In this document: positions 43,720 through 52,084 of the stretch, one piece after another
Layout of the letters: every line of letters starts with the position of its first letter
Numbering within the stretch: the first letter of the stretch is position 1
NCBI GenBank assembly: GCA_964522165.1
Contig: CAZFVV010000022.1
Location: 1-57,045 of the forward strand
Reading direction: 5' to 3'
DNA from: JABWBP01 sp964522165
GTDB lineage: Bacteria > Calditrichota > Calditrichia > RBG-13-44-9 > J075
DNA: 57,045 nucleotides
Program-made: the position numbers and the translations under genes
Notes under the pieces: model-generated
Databases searched by the model: none
What the model was told of the DNA's origin: nothing
The model's input: the letters and a program-made list of their open reading frames with translations, nothing else

Positions 43720-44439
43720 ATGATGGAAAAAAAGGTGCTGGTGATCGAAGACGATCCGGATGTTGCCGACCTGGTCAAAATTCATTTGAGGGACCTGGGA
43801 TTTACTTTCGAGCACGCCGCCAACGGGGTAGATGGGCTTAATAAGGCGCTTCAAAACGATTATGCCCTGGTGATCCTGGACCTGGTGCTCCCCCGTTTAG
43901 ACGGCATGGAAGTATGCAAGCGCATCCGGGAAGAGAAGAAAAGCCTCCCGATCCTGATGCTCACTTCCAAATCGGATGAACTGGATAAAGTGTTAGGCCT
44001 GGAGTTAGGCGCGGATGATTATCTTACCAAGCCCTTCAGCCTGCGGGAGCTGATGGCCCGGGTGAAAGCGCTGCTCCGCCGGGTGGATGTGATCAAAAAA
44101 GAGGCCGCAGCCGCCACGCCCCCGGAAGTGGAATTCGAGGAACTGCGCATCAATTTCGAGAAGCGCAAAGTGACCCTGGCCGGAAAAAAGATCGGCCTGA
44201 CCGCCAGGGAATTCGAGCTCCTGGCCCTCCTGGTTACCCACCCGGGGCGGGCTTACACCCGCCAGGAATTACTGGACATCGTCTGGGGATACCACTTTGA
44301 CGGCTACGACCATACCGTCAATTCCCATATCAACCGCCTGCGCAGCAAAATCGAAAAAAATCCCGCCCAGCCCAAATACATCAAAACCGTCTGGGGCGTG
44401 GGCTACCGCTTTGCGGAAGCGGAGGAGTTAGAGCGCTGA
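43720..44439 (+). CDS. OmpR/PhoB-family response regulator
   Basis: A 239-residue regulator. The start at 43720 follows AGGG; a second ATG lies three bases on. The receiver domain has the acidic pocket VLVIEDDPD, the phospho-accepting Asp in LVILDLVLPRLDG (~residue 54), the Thr/Ser in LMLTSKS and the Lys in DDYLTKPFS. The winged-helix C-terminal domain has LTAREFELLALL and DHTVNSHINRLRSKIE, ending VWGVGYRF. No histidine kinase is adjacent, so it is an orphan here. It may control the divergent SRPBCC lipoprotein gene. Confidence 0.93.
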   Translation: MMEKKVLVIEDDPDVADLVKIHLRDLGFTFEHAANGVDGLNKALQNDYALVILDLVLPRLDGMEVCKRIREEKKSLPILMLTSKSDELDKVLGLELGADDYLTKPFSLRELMARVKALLRRVDVIKKEAAAATPPEVEFEELRINFEKRKVTLAGKKIGLTAREFELLALLVTHPGRAYTRQELLDIVWGYHFDGYDHTVNSHINRLRSKIEKNPAQPKYIKTVWGVGYRFAEAEELER

Positions 44440-44466
44440 AGGGCCGGGAGCGCCCGGCTGTTGCGT

Positions 44467-45822
44467 TCATTTTTCCTTGCTGTAACCGATCAGGGTTTCC
44501 AGCCGCGGGGGGCGGTGCGTTTCCGCCCACTTTTGATAATTCCCGTCAAAGCCGGCTTTGCGCTGCAAATCGGCAATGCGTTTGAGAATCGCCTGCACCT
44601 GGCTCTCATCCAACAGACCCTTTTGCTCCACCTCTGCCTGCGCCGCGGGGTCGTCCTTCATGCGCTCGGCTTCGATGGCCCCGGCGTGGCAGTGAAACAC
44701 GTTCTCGATAATATAGTGCACAATTTTCCGGGCGTGCAGCTCGGAATCGCGAATATTGCCCTTTCCCGTCACCACGTTGCCCAGCCCGTAAACGTTGGGA
44801 TAGTCGGCCAGCCTGCCGGTATCTTCATCCGGAATGTTGAACAGTTCTCCGCTGGTGGGAATGCCGGGGATCGGCTCGGGAATGCTCCCGATGGAGGAAA
44901 CGGCCAGGGGGCTGCGCACGGCGAATTCGCTGCCGGGAACGGAAACCACCCTTCCGTTTTCTACCCGGGTGCGCTGAAATACCAGCCCGGCCAGGCGCTC
45001 TCCCTCGGTAATCTTCTCCACCGGCTTGCAGCACTCTTGAAAATGGAAGAGATACTTTTGTTGGGCATTGCTGAGGATTTTCTGGCGCACCTTATGGGCT
45101 TTTTCCAGGTCTTCCGGGGTGGGATCGGGATAGATATAACTGAGGGGCATATCCACGCTGCGGCGGCGGTAGAACAGGGTGCAGCCCTTCAACCCCAGGT
45201 CGGAGAAAGACAATCCCAGCGCCTCCAGGGTTTTGGGAATACCCTGGTGCTCCAATGTAAAGATATCGGTTTGGCAGCCCCTTTCCGCCAGGGCGCGCTG
45301 GGTAGTTTCTAACATCAGGATTTTAGCCACGTCGATGGAGGCCAGCCCGCCCCCCACCACGATGGCGCCGTCCTGCACCACGTAGTTGTGCCGGGTATAT
45401 CCCGGTTCGTGGTAATGGTTGAACCAGTCCACGAACGGATTTTGATAATAGAGTCCTTTCTCCAGGTACTCATCGATGCCGGGAACCGGCAGGGGACGGT
45501 CGCGCCAGGCCCCGTTCGCCAGGATCACCGCCCCGAATCCCCAGTTGCGAACCACGTCCTCGAATTGCACCTCCCGTCCCAGCCGGGTATTGGGAATGAA
45601 AAATATATTCGGATGGGAAAGCCGCTCGTCGATTTTGCTCTCCTCTTTATCGCGCAGTTTGATATGCCACTTGGGCAGGCCGTCTTCGATTTTTCCGTAG
45701 GGCAGGGTGTGCTGCTCGAACACCGCCACGTAAACCCCGCAGTGCGCCAGTCGGGAAGCGGCCTCCGAGCCGGCGCAGGCCCCGCCGAAAATAGCGGCAA
45801 AATTTCCCCGGTGAATTTTCAT
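44467..45822 (-). CDS. FAD-dependent NAD(P) oxidoreductase, ferredoxin-NADP reductase-like
   Basis: A 451-residue flavoprotein. An N-terminal FAD-binding Rossmann motif (FGGACAGSEAASRLA) is followed by PYGKIEDGLPKWH as in adrenodoxin-reductase and glutamate-synthase small-subunit families. A second nucleotide-binding motif, IVVGGGLASIDVAK (~155), and the typical IPEPIPGIP, then GLGNVVTGKGNIRDS near residue 360 follow. It probably moves electrons between NAD(P)H and a ferredoxin-type carrier. The C-terminal ~80 residues form an added helical segment. Start ATG follows GGAGACC. Confidence 0.82.
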   Translation of the reverse strand: MKIHRGNFAAIFGGACAGSEAASRLAHCGVYVAVFEQHTLPYGKIEDGLPKWHIKLRDKEESKIDERLSHPNIFFIPNTRLGREVQFEDVVRNWGFGAVILANGAWRDRPLPVPGIDEYLEKGLYYQNPFVDWFNHYHEPGYTRHNYVVQDGAIVVGGGLASIDVAKILMLETTQRALAERGCQTDIFTLEHQGIPKTLEALGLSFSDLGLKGCTLFYRRRSVDMPLSYIYPDPTPEDLEKAHKVRQKILSNAQQKYLFHFQECCKPVEKITEGERLAGLVFQRTRVENGRVVSVPGSEFAVRSPLAVSSIGSIPEPIPGIPTSGELFNIPDEDTGRLADYPNVYGLGNVVTGKGNIRDSELHARKIVHYIIENVFHCHAGAIEAERMKDDPAAQAEVEQKGLLDESQVQAILKRIADLQRKAGFDGNYQKWAETHRPPRLETLIGYSKEK

Positions 45823-45871
45823 GAGCCGGTCTCCTGGTCTGTATTGATATGGAAAGGTGTCTTATCACGTG

Positions 45872-46159
45872 GTCTTTGACAATTCTTTCGCCAGAAAGCA
45901 GAGCTTCCCCCACTGTGTGGCGATGCCGGGCATCGTCACAAGCCAGTACTCCCCGGCAGAGAAAGTCCGTCGATCCTCGTGCCGAAGTTCAACTTCGGCA
46001 CGCAATTGGGTTGCGAAGTTGAACTTCGCAACCAGTAAGCCTGGCGGCGGACTAACTCTGCCGCGATGTACTGGCGAGCACAATGCTCGTCAGGATGCTC
46101 TGCATCGTGGCGCCAGGGGGAAGCTCTGCTTCCCGTTTTTCTCAGCAATTGTCAAAGAC
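45872..46159. repeat. Inverted-repeat element interrupted by MITE copy 3
   Basis: Perfect 13-bp ends GTCTTTGACAATT (45872-45884) and AATTGTCAAAGAC (46147-46159). The inner arms, each containing AAGCAGAGCTTCCCC or its inverse and a GGCGATG/CATCGTGGCG block, flank copy 3 of the 120-bp element. The 120-bp element thus appears to sit inside an older palindrome. Confidence 0.6.
45949..46068 (+). repeat. MITE-like element, copy 3 (120 bp)
   Basis: It is nearly identical to copy 2 at 41388-41507, with the same ends and internal hairpins. The flanks are CAGTA on the left and TACTG on the right, not a direct repeat. Confidence 0.7.
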
Positions 46160-46265
46160 TATATGACAATACAATATGAAAAGGTTAAGGTTGAGAAATT
46201 CGCAGCCTTCGCCGGATAGAGAAGCGCGGCATATGGTTCTGCGAAGCCCAAAATCCCCGGGAAGC

Positions 46266-47426
46266 CTACTTCTTCAACCATTGGCCGGGATTGAGGGGTT
46301 TGTTGCCCCCGTAAATTTCAAAATGAAGGAGAGCGCCCTCCAACGATCCCGAGTCTCCCACCGTGCCGATCACCGTACCCGCCTCTACGATCTGGAATTT
46401 CTTGACCAATACCTCGTCCAGGTGGGCATAAACGGTGTAATAGCTGTTGTTATGGTCGATGATAACGGTATTGCCGAAGCCGCTCATATAGGTGATCAGG
46501 CTGACCACCCCGGAAAACACGCTGCGCACTTCCGCGCCTTTTTTGGCTTTGATATCGATGCCGTTGTTCACCAGAACGGTTTTCAAGCGAGGATTGCGGT
46601 ATTTTCCGAAAGGGTGAACAATCTCTCCCCGCACCGGCCAGTTGAGCTTTTTTTGCTGCGCGGCAAAATTTCCGGAAATCTTGCTCCAATCGATCTCCAC
46701 CGGGGGGGAGACGCTGCGCCGGGTCTCCAGGGAACCGATCAGGCCTTTCAGCTCTTCAAAACTCTTCATTTTTTCCCGCACCGCATTTTCCAGGAGAGAA
46801 GTGTTGCGGGTAATTTGCGCCACCAGCCGCTGGCGCTCTTCCCGCCGGGCCGCCAGGTCGCGCTGTTCGGCCTCTTTTTCCGCGGCCAGTTGCTGCTGCT
46901 GCTGCAATTCTCCCCGGCGGCGGGTTTGCAGGCGCTGCAATTCCGCCTGCTTATCCGCCAACCGTTGATAGACCTGGTTAGCGCTTTCGGAAATTTTCTG
47001 GAAATAGCGGTATCGCAGCAGCGCCTGGTTGAAACTTTGCGCCCCCAGAATCCATTCCAGGGTTTTGCTCTTCCGGTATTTGTAGCTGAAAACGATTTGC
47101 CGGCTGAACATCTCCCGCAATTGCGCGACCTGGCCGGTAAGGGTACCGATCTGGCTGTCCAGGGACTGGATTTCCGCCTGGCTTTTTTGCACCTGGCCTT
47201 GCAGAATTCGCAAAGCCTGCTGCTGCAGGGTGGTTTGCTGCTCGATATTTTCCAGGCTGGCAAGGTTCGTTTGTAAAGTAGCCTGGGACCTTACCAGATC
47301 CGCCCGCAGTTGGGCAAGCTCCCCCCGGATTTGCTCCAACTGGCCCTGTTGGGAATCATCCTGGGCAAGCGCCGGCGCATAGCCCCACCCTAACAATACC
47401 AGCAAGAGAATTCGCGCTCCCCTCAT
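46266..47426 (-). CDS. EnvC-like murein hydrolase activator (coiled coil plus LytM domain)
   Basis: A 386-residue exported protein. The ATG with GAGGA upstream is chosen; a GTG overlapping the previous stop is possible. After the signal peptide comes a coiled coil (~25-235) rich in Q, E and L. The C-terminal LytM domain (~280-380) has FGKYRNPRLK, VNNGIDI, YAHLDE and LLHFEIYG. The first His of the usual HxGxD and the first His of HLHFE are replaced (N and L), so the domain is probably not catalytic and would activate amidases, as EnvC does. Cell division or envelope role inferred. Confidence 0.87.
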   Translation of the reverse strand: MRGARILLLVLLGWGYAPALAQDDSQQGQLEQIRGELAQLRADLVRSQATLQTNLASLENIEQQTTLQQQALRILQGQVQKSQAEIQSLDSQIGTLTGQVAQLREMFSRQIVFSYKYRKSKTLEWILGAQSFNQALLRYRYFQKISESANQVYQRLADKQAELQRLQTRRRGELQQQQQLAAEKEAEQRDLAARREERQRLVAQITRNTSLLENAVREKMKSFEELKGLIGSLETRRSVSPPVEIDWSKISGNFAAQQKKLNWPVRGEIVHPFGKYRNPRLKTVLVNNGIDIKAKKGAEVRSVFSGVVSLITYMSGFGNTVIIDHNNSYYTVYAHLDEVLVKKFQIVEAGTVIGTVGDSGSLEGALLHFEIYGGNKPLNPGQWLKK

Positions 47427-47437
47427 CTCGGCAGTCC

Positions 47438-48256
47438 TCACTTCCCCGGGCGAAAGGCGATCCCGGCAAAGTGGGTCGGCCCCAGGTCGAAATGGTATTG
47501 CAGGGCATAATTTACTTCCACGTTGAATATCCCCAGGGAAAGGCCGAAAGAGGGGAGGGTCGCCAGGGTGGAATACCCGCTGTTCAATTGCAGGTTGCCG
47601 AATACCCGGTATTCAACCCCGAAAAATACCTCCGGGGAATACCAGCTGTCTTTTTGCACCTTCAGGTGGGCGCGCAACGCTTCCACGGGCTGAAATTGCA
47701 GCCCGGCCTGGATTCGCTGGGGAATTTCCTCGGCGTAGCCGTTCAATTCCGGCTGGTTGATATTCTCGATAGCCCCGGCGAGGTGCAGCGCTTCGGAAAC
47801 CCGGTAGCGCAGGCCGACGCCCATGCCGATGGCGCTGCTGCTGCCGTATCCTTCTACGGAAATATGGTAGAAATGGGCTGAAACTCCAATCGCTACTGCG
47901 CTGTTATAAAAAGACTTAGCTACTCCAACCGTGAGCTTGTTTTCGCGGTAAAGAGATGCCCCGAAATCCTCCACCCCTAACCCCAGGCCAAATGATCTGT
48001 AAGGGAGCGCGATCATCCCGCTGGCGTATTGCAGCTCTTTCAAATTATACAACTGGGAATAGTTCAGCGCGGCGTAAAACGCCCGGGAATTGATCAATAG
48101 CGCGGGATTGAGGAAAAGGCCGTCCGCCGCGGTCGTGGAAGCAAGGTTGCTGCTGCCCAGCGCGGCGTTGCCGGCGCTCCCCGCCGGGTAATCAAAAGCG
48201 CCGTAGAGCGGGGCGAGCAGAAGAAGAATTGTCGCGATAATCGGTAATCGTCTCAT
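47438..48256 (-). CDS. PorV/PorQ-like outer-membrane barrel protein
   Basis: A 272-residue exported protein with a signal peptide (residues 1-19, cleavage near YGA). The N-terminal region AGSAGNAALGSSNLASTTAADGLFLNPALL is characteristic of PorV/UPF0164 proteins. The body has alternating beta-strands and ends GIAFRPGK. PorV-like barrels shuttle cargo in type IX secretion, so it may serve the T9SS cargo genes at the start of the window, but that is an inference. It begins directly at the parA-like stop, TGA-ATG, and is followed by the EnvC-like gene. The three look like an operon. Confidence 0.8.
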   Translation of the reverse strand: MRRLPIIATILLLLAPLYGAFDYPAGSAGNAALGSSNLASTTAADGLFLNPALLINSRAFYAALNYSQLYNLKELQYASGMIALPYRSFGLGLGVEDFGASLYRENKLTVGVAKSFYNSAVAIGVSAHFYHISVEGYGSSSAIGMGVGLRYRVSEALHLAGAIENINQPELNGYAEEIPQRIQAGLQFQPVEALRAHLKVQKDSWYSPEVFFGVEYRVFGNLQLNSGYSTLATLPSFGLSLGIFNVEVNYALQYHFDLGPTHFAGIAFRPGK

Positions 48257-49246
48257 TCATTCCTTTTGGGATGCGGCATATTGCCGGTAAGGGAATAATT
48301 TTTCCAGGATTTTGTTCCTTTCGATCAATAGCGCCTCTTTCAGGATCGGTTCCTCATCCACCGAATCCAGGCGCTCGCGATTATAATTAGAGAGGCTTTG
48401 CCTGGCAAAATGAATGATCTCCTGCTGCTCCCCGGGAGACAGCCGTTCAAAATGGGATTCATAATAGGCGCGTTTATGCCGGGCGGTTTCATTATCGCGC
48501 AGAAATTCCTCCACAAAGCTTTGATAGTCGAACGCCCCAATCGAGCGGGGATCATATTCAAAGATACTTTTTCCCAGCGAGGAAGCTTCCTTCAAGGCCA
48601 CATTGTTGCGAATGTAGGATTTATAGAGCTTGTGGGGGAAATTTTTTTCCAGGATTTTGCGGATTTCCTGGGCGTGGCGGGTGCGAAAATCGCACATGGT
48701 CATTACCACGCCCTTGAACTGCAGGGTGTGATTCAGCTTGTTCTTCACCATTAAAAACGTGTCGTACAGGGGTTTGATGGCGCGCATGGGAAAGAATTCC
48801 GGGGAGACCACCAGGATAAAATCCGTGCTGGCCACCAGGGCGTTCATGGAAAAAATCCCTAAGTTGGGCGGGCAGTCGATGAGGATGAAATCGTAATCGG
48901 CCATAACCGGCTGGAGCACGTCGCGCAGCACGTATTCCCGGGTAAGGGATTTGTAGAGAGTAAATTCGATGGCGGTCATGTCGATATTGTTAGAAAGAAT
49001 GTGCAGATTTTCATCCCGCTTGAGAACCACCTGCCCGAAAGATTTTTGATTCAGGAAAAGGTGCATCAGGCTGTTGTCGGTCGATTCGGTATCATACCCG
49101 AAGTGCTGAGTTAGATTTCCCTGGGGATCCATATCCACGGTCAGCACCTTGTACCCCTGTAAAGCTAAATAACTGGCGGTGTTCACGGTAGTAGTGGTTT
49201 TTCCGCAGCCGCCCTTTTGAATGATAAAAGAGATAATACGTCCCAT
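48257..49246 (-). CDS. ParA-family ATPase
   Basis: A 329-residue ParA/Soj-type protein. The ATG with AGGA upstream is chosen; a long upstream extension in the same frame is not supported. It has the deviant Walker A (IIQKGGCGKTTTTVN), Walker A' (VDMDPQGNLTQHFG) and Walker B (DFILIDCPPNLG) motifs. The C-terminal ~80 residues are an additional charged helical region. No parB gene is adjacent. Three parS-like sites lie 4-6 kb away by mnmE-mnmG, consistent with a chromosome-partition role, though another cargo is possible. Confidence 0.85.
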   Translation of the reverse strand: MGRIISFIIQKGGCGKTTTTVNTASYLALQGYKVLTVDMDPQGNLTQHFGYDTESTDNSLMHLFLNQKSFGQVVLKRDENLHILSNNIDMTAIEFTLYKSLTREYVLRDVLQPVMADYDFILIDCPPNLGIFSMNALVASTDFILVVSPEFFPMRAIKPLYDTFLMVKNKLNHTLQFKGVVMTMCDFRTRHAQEIRKILEKNFPHKLYKSYIRNNVALKEASSLGKSIFEYDPRSIGAFDYQSFVEEFLRDNETARHKRAYYESHFERLSPGEQQEIIHFARQSLSNYNRERLDSVDEEPILKEALLIERNKILEKLFPYRQYAASQKE

Positions 49247-49633
49247 AAATATCCTGAATTTGCTTTGAATGGCTAAATAATACCCCCAAAATTCATTCTG
49301 AGCAATATTTTTATTAGAAGCGCCGCTTCCGCCCTGAAAGGGCTTAGTTCCATAGCCCGGGGTAAGCGACGAAGTCGCACCACCCCGGGGTAAATTATGC
49401 GAAGCAACCGCACCCTGAAGGAGTACAACAAAACCATAGAGAATGTGCAACCCTTTCAGGGTTGGTTTGATATGATATTTCACAGCCCGGGGCGGCACGC
49501 CGATGGCGCTTACGCCAACACCCTTGCCGGCGGGAATGCGGATTACAAAAATTGCTGATTAAATGATTGACATGAATTTATTTTTTTGTTTTATTTATCG
49601 GCTCGAAATTCATAAACTGATGCAGGAGAAAGT
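49247..49633. other. Divergent promoter region of parA-like gene and rpmH
   Basis: 387 bp containing palindromes: CCCGGGGT with ACCCCGGGG near 49356-49390, and AACCCTTTCAGGGTT near 49450. The right part is AT-rich with a plausible rpmH promoter. I looked for DnaA boxes (TTATCCACA-type) and saw none, so this is not clearly an origin. Confidence 0.4.
49567..49595 (+). promoter_or_regulatory. Probable rpmH promoter
   Basis: TTGACA and TTTATT with a 17-base spacer, ending 38 bases before the rpmH start codon. It has a perfect -35 box and a weaker -10 box. Confidence 0.5.
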
Positions 49634-49774
49634 ATGAAAAGAACTTATCAGCCCCATAACCGGAAACGCAAGAACAAGCACGGGTTCCGGGAAAGAATGG
49701 CCTCCAAGAACGGAAGAAAAGTTCTCTCCCGGAGACGCGCGAAAGGCAGAAAACGTTTGACCGTTAGTGGATAA
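49634..49774 (+). CDS. rpmH: 50S ribosomal protein L34
   Basis: A 46-residue basic protein, MKRTYQPHNRKRKNKHGF and onward, with the diagnostic L34 pattern ending RRRAKGRKRLTVSG. The start follows GCAGGAGAAAGT. It overlaps the rnpA start by 8 bases, the classic rpmH-rnpA arrangement. It is part of the large ribosomal subunit. Confidence 0.98.
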   Translation: MKRTYQPHNRKRKNKHGFRERMASKNGRKVLSRRRAKGRKRLTVSG

Positions 49775-50108
49775 CTCTCCCGTAAAGTTGCGCTTTGGCC
49801 TCCCCCGCCCGGCGCGGTTAAATCGCTCCGCGGAAATTCGAAATGTCTTACAAAACGGCGTCAAGCTCACCGGAAGTTCGGTCAACCTCTTTTTCATGCC
49901 GGCAGAGCGGGGACGGTTTGCGGTTGTCGTTCCGAAAAGAGTCGGCAACGCCGTCAAGCGCAACCGCATGAAGCGGCTGGTTCGGGAAATATATCGCACT
50001 CGCCCGGATTTATTTGCCAATAAACAGGTGGTTTTTTTCGTCAAAAGGTTCAACCGCCGCTATGATCGCATAGAAAAACAAATTGTTCAAATGTTGTCCC
50101 GGGGATGA
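49767..50108 (+). CDS. rnpA: Ribonuclease P protein component
   Basis: A 113-residue basic protein starting at GTG within the rpmH stop region. The RNR motif is present as AVVVPKRVGNAVKRNRMKR, with LREIYR-like VREIYRTR following. It assists the RNase P RNA in 5'-processing of tRNA precursors. The start overlaps rpmH and the stop overlaps the next small frame (ATGA). Confidence 0.96.
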   Translation: MDNSPVKLRFGLPRPARLNRSAEIRNVLQNGVKLTGSSVNLFFMPAERGRFAVVVPKRVGNAVKRNRMKRLVREIYRTRPDLFANKQVVFFVKRFNRRYDRIEKQIVQMLSRG

Positions 50109-50209
50109 AGCGCCGGGGGCTTCGATTTTTTTTATCCGGCGTGCGCTATTTCCCGACTCATCCATCATGCCGCCGCTTCCGCCATACCCGTGCGTTTCAA
50201 CCCATTTAA
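50105..50209 (+). pseudogene. yidD: Probable relic of yidD (membrane insertion efficiency factor)
   Basis: A 34-codon frame exactly where yidD normally lies, overlapping rnpA by ATGA and ending 13 bases before yidC. The peptide reads SGVRYFPTHPSCRRFRH, which loosely resembles the YidD core PxCRFxPTCSxY. A +1 shift would give CRRFRPYPCVSTH. An intact YidD is about twice as long. I infer a decayed gene. A diverged small protein is also possible. Confidence 0.4.
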
Positions 50210-50222
50210 GCAAGGAACAAGA

Positions 50223-52058
50223 ATGGATAGCAGATCGGTAATTGGCTTCCTCTTAATTATTTTATTGACCTTTGTCTGGCTTTGGTACAACCAATCCCAA
50301 ATGCCCCAGCGGCCGCCGGCGGATAGCACCGGCGTCGAGCAGCCCGCCCCGCCGGATACGGGCGGGATACCGGAAAAACCGGCCCCGGATTTATCGACCG
50401 CGGGGCGCCCCGGCGATCAACCGGCGGCTCCGCTTCCATCCCCGGCCCCTTCGAGTATTCGCTCCGATTCCAACCAACGCGTTATCTCCATCGAATCTCC
50501 CCTGCTGCTGGCCCAAATTTCCAATCGCGACGGCGGAAGGGTTACCGGTTGGACTCTCAAAAAATATGATTATTACCGGGGAGGCCAGGTCGATCTGGTT
50601 TTCGAGGAAGTTTTTTCAACCATCGAAAAAAACGGCCTGGAAGTAGAGTTCATGGACCGCGACGGCAAACCGGTGCGCCTGACCGATTTTGACCTGTTCA
50701 GCGATTTTACCGGGAATTCCATTACCCTGGATGAAAACACCCCCACCCGGGAAGTGGAATTCTATCTTCCCATCGAGAACGGTAGAATCGTTAAGAAGTA
50801 CATTTTCTACAATGATAAATATTCCTTCGACGTGATTATTCGCTTCGAGGGATTGCAAGACTATGTGGGGCCGCAGCGCTGGTATTCCGTGAAGTGGGAA
50901 AACGGCCTTCCCTCCACGGAAGAGAACATTGCCGAAGATTATGATTACGCCCGCGCCTACTCCTACCAAAACGGGGAATTGAATGAATACGACGTCTCCA
51001 AAGGAGAAAACAAACCGAAATTCCTCTCCGGCACTCGCACCGATTGGACCGCGATTCGCAACAAATACTTTTTGGCCGCCATCATTCCGCACCAACCGCA
51101 GGAATTGAACGTGGCGCTCTCCGGGTACGGATTTGAACATGAGGAGCATCTCATCAAAGCCTATTCCACCTCCCTGGGGGTCAATTTCCCCTCGCCCCTG
51201 CCCGCTCTTCACGCCGATACCTTTACGGTTTACCTGGGCCCCTTAGACTATGAAGTGGTAAAGCGCTACGACGCCAACTTAGAAAACCTGGTAATGAGCA
51301 AGGGATATGAGCAATACCTGCGCCCTATCAGTATCGCCATTTTGTGGGCTTTCAAGCGCCTGCATTCCCTCATCCCCAACTACGGCCTGGTGATCATTAT
51401 TTTCTCGATCCTGATCAAGATCATTCTCCATCCGCTCACCAAAAAGAGCTACCAGTCGATGAGCGAAATGCAATTCGTGCAGCCGGAAATGGCCAAATTA
51501 CGGGAAAAGTATAAAAGCGATCCGCAGCGGTTGAACCGCGAAATGATGAAACTCTACAAAGAGCACGGCATCAACCCCCTGGGAGGCTGCTTGCCCACCC
51601 TGCTGCAAATGCCCCTGTTGTTTGCGCTGTTTATCGTTTTTCGCTCCACCATCCAGTTGCGCGGGGAGCCTTTTATGCTCTGGATTACGGATCTTTCCCG
51701 CCCCGACGCGCTTTTCCTGGGAGGGATCACCCTGCCTTTGATCGGCCAGAGCATTCACGTGCTACCCTTCCTGATGGGCGCGACCATGATCTGGCAGTCC
51801 AAAATGACCATGACCGATCCCAAGCAGAAGGCCATGATCTATCTCATGCCGGTATTCATGATCTTCATCTTCTATTCACTGCCCTCGGGGCTGAATCTTT
51901 ACTATGCGATTTTTAACCTGCTCAGCATGGCGCAGACCCATATGATCAAGAAAAAAATGCACCCCGGCAACGGCGAGAACGGAAAAATCGCCAAAGAGCC
52001 GGAAAAAACGGCTCCTGCAAAGAGCCGCGCACCCCGGGTTTCCAGAAAGAAGAAATAA
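50223..52058 (+). CDS. yidC: Membrane protein insertase YidC
   Basis: A 611-residue YidC. The start MDSRSVIGFLLIILLTFVW follows AAGGA; an upstream in-frame ATG is rejected. A proline-rich linker (~25-80) and a large beta-sandwich periplasmic domain (~85-370) come before the five-helix insertase core (~385-590), with SYQSMSEMQFVQPEM, KYKSDPQRLNREMM and INPLGGCLPTLLQMPLLFALF. It inserts and folds inner-membrane proteins with or without SecYEG. The basic C-terminal tail may contact the ribosome. Confidence 0.97.
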   Translation: MDSRSVIGFLLIILLTFVWLWYNQSQMPQRPPADSTGVEQPAPPDTGGIPEKPAPDLSTAGRPGDQPAAPLPSPAPSSIRSDSNQRVISIESPLLLAQISNRDGGRVTGWTLKKYDYYRGGQVDLVFEEVFSTIEKNGLEVEFMDRDGKPVRLTDFDLFSDFTGNSITLDENTPTREVEFYLPIENGRIVKKYIFYNDKYSFDVIIRFEGLQDYVGPQRWYSVKWENGLPSTEENIAEDYDYARAYSYQNGELNEYDVSKGENKPKFLSGTRTDWTAIRNKYFLAAIIPHQPQELNVALSGYGFEHEEHLIKAYSTSLGVNFPSPLPALHADTFTVYLGPLDYEVVKRYDANLENLVMSKGYEQYLRPISIAILWAFKRLHSLIPNYGLVIIIFSILIKIILHPLTKKSYQSMSEMQFVQPEMAKLREKYKSDPQRLNREMMKLYKEHGINPLGGCLPTLLQMPLLFALFIVFRSTIQLRGEPFMLWITDLSRPDALFLGGITLPLIGQSIHVLPFLMGATMIWQSKMTMTDPKQKAMIYLMPVFMIFIFYSLPSGLNLYYAIFNLLSMAQTHMIKKKMHPGNGENGKIAKEPEKTAPAKSRAPRVSRKKK

Positions 52059-52084
52059 ACCGCCGGCTTGAGCAATAACGTTGA

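Noticed and set aside
49247..49633. Origin of replication upstream of rpmH
   Set aside because: The gene order is origin-like, but I saw no DnaA boxes or dnaA gene; palindromes there look like repeats.
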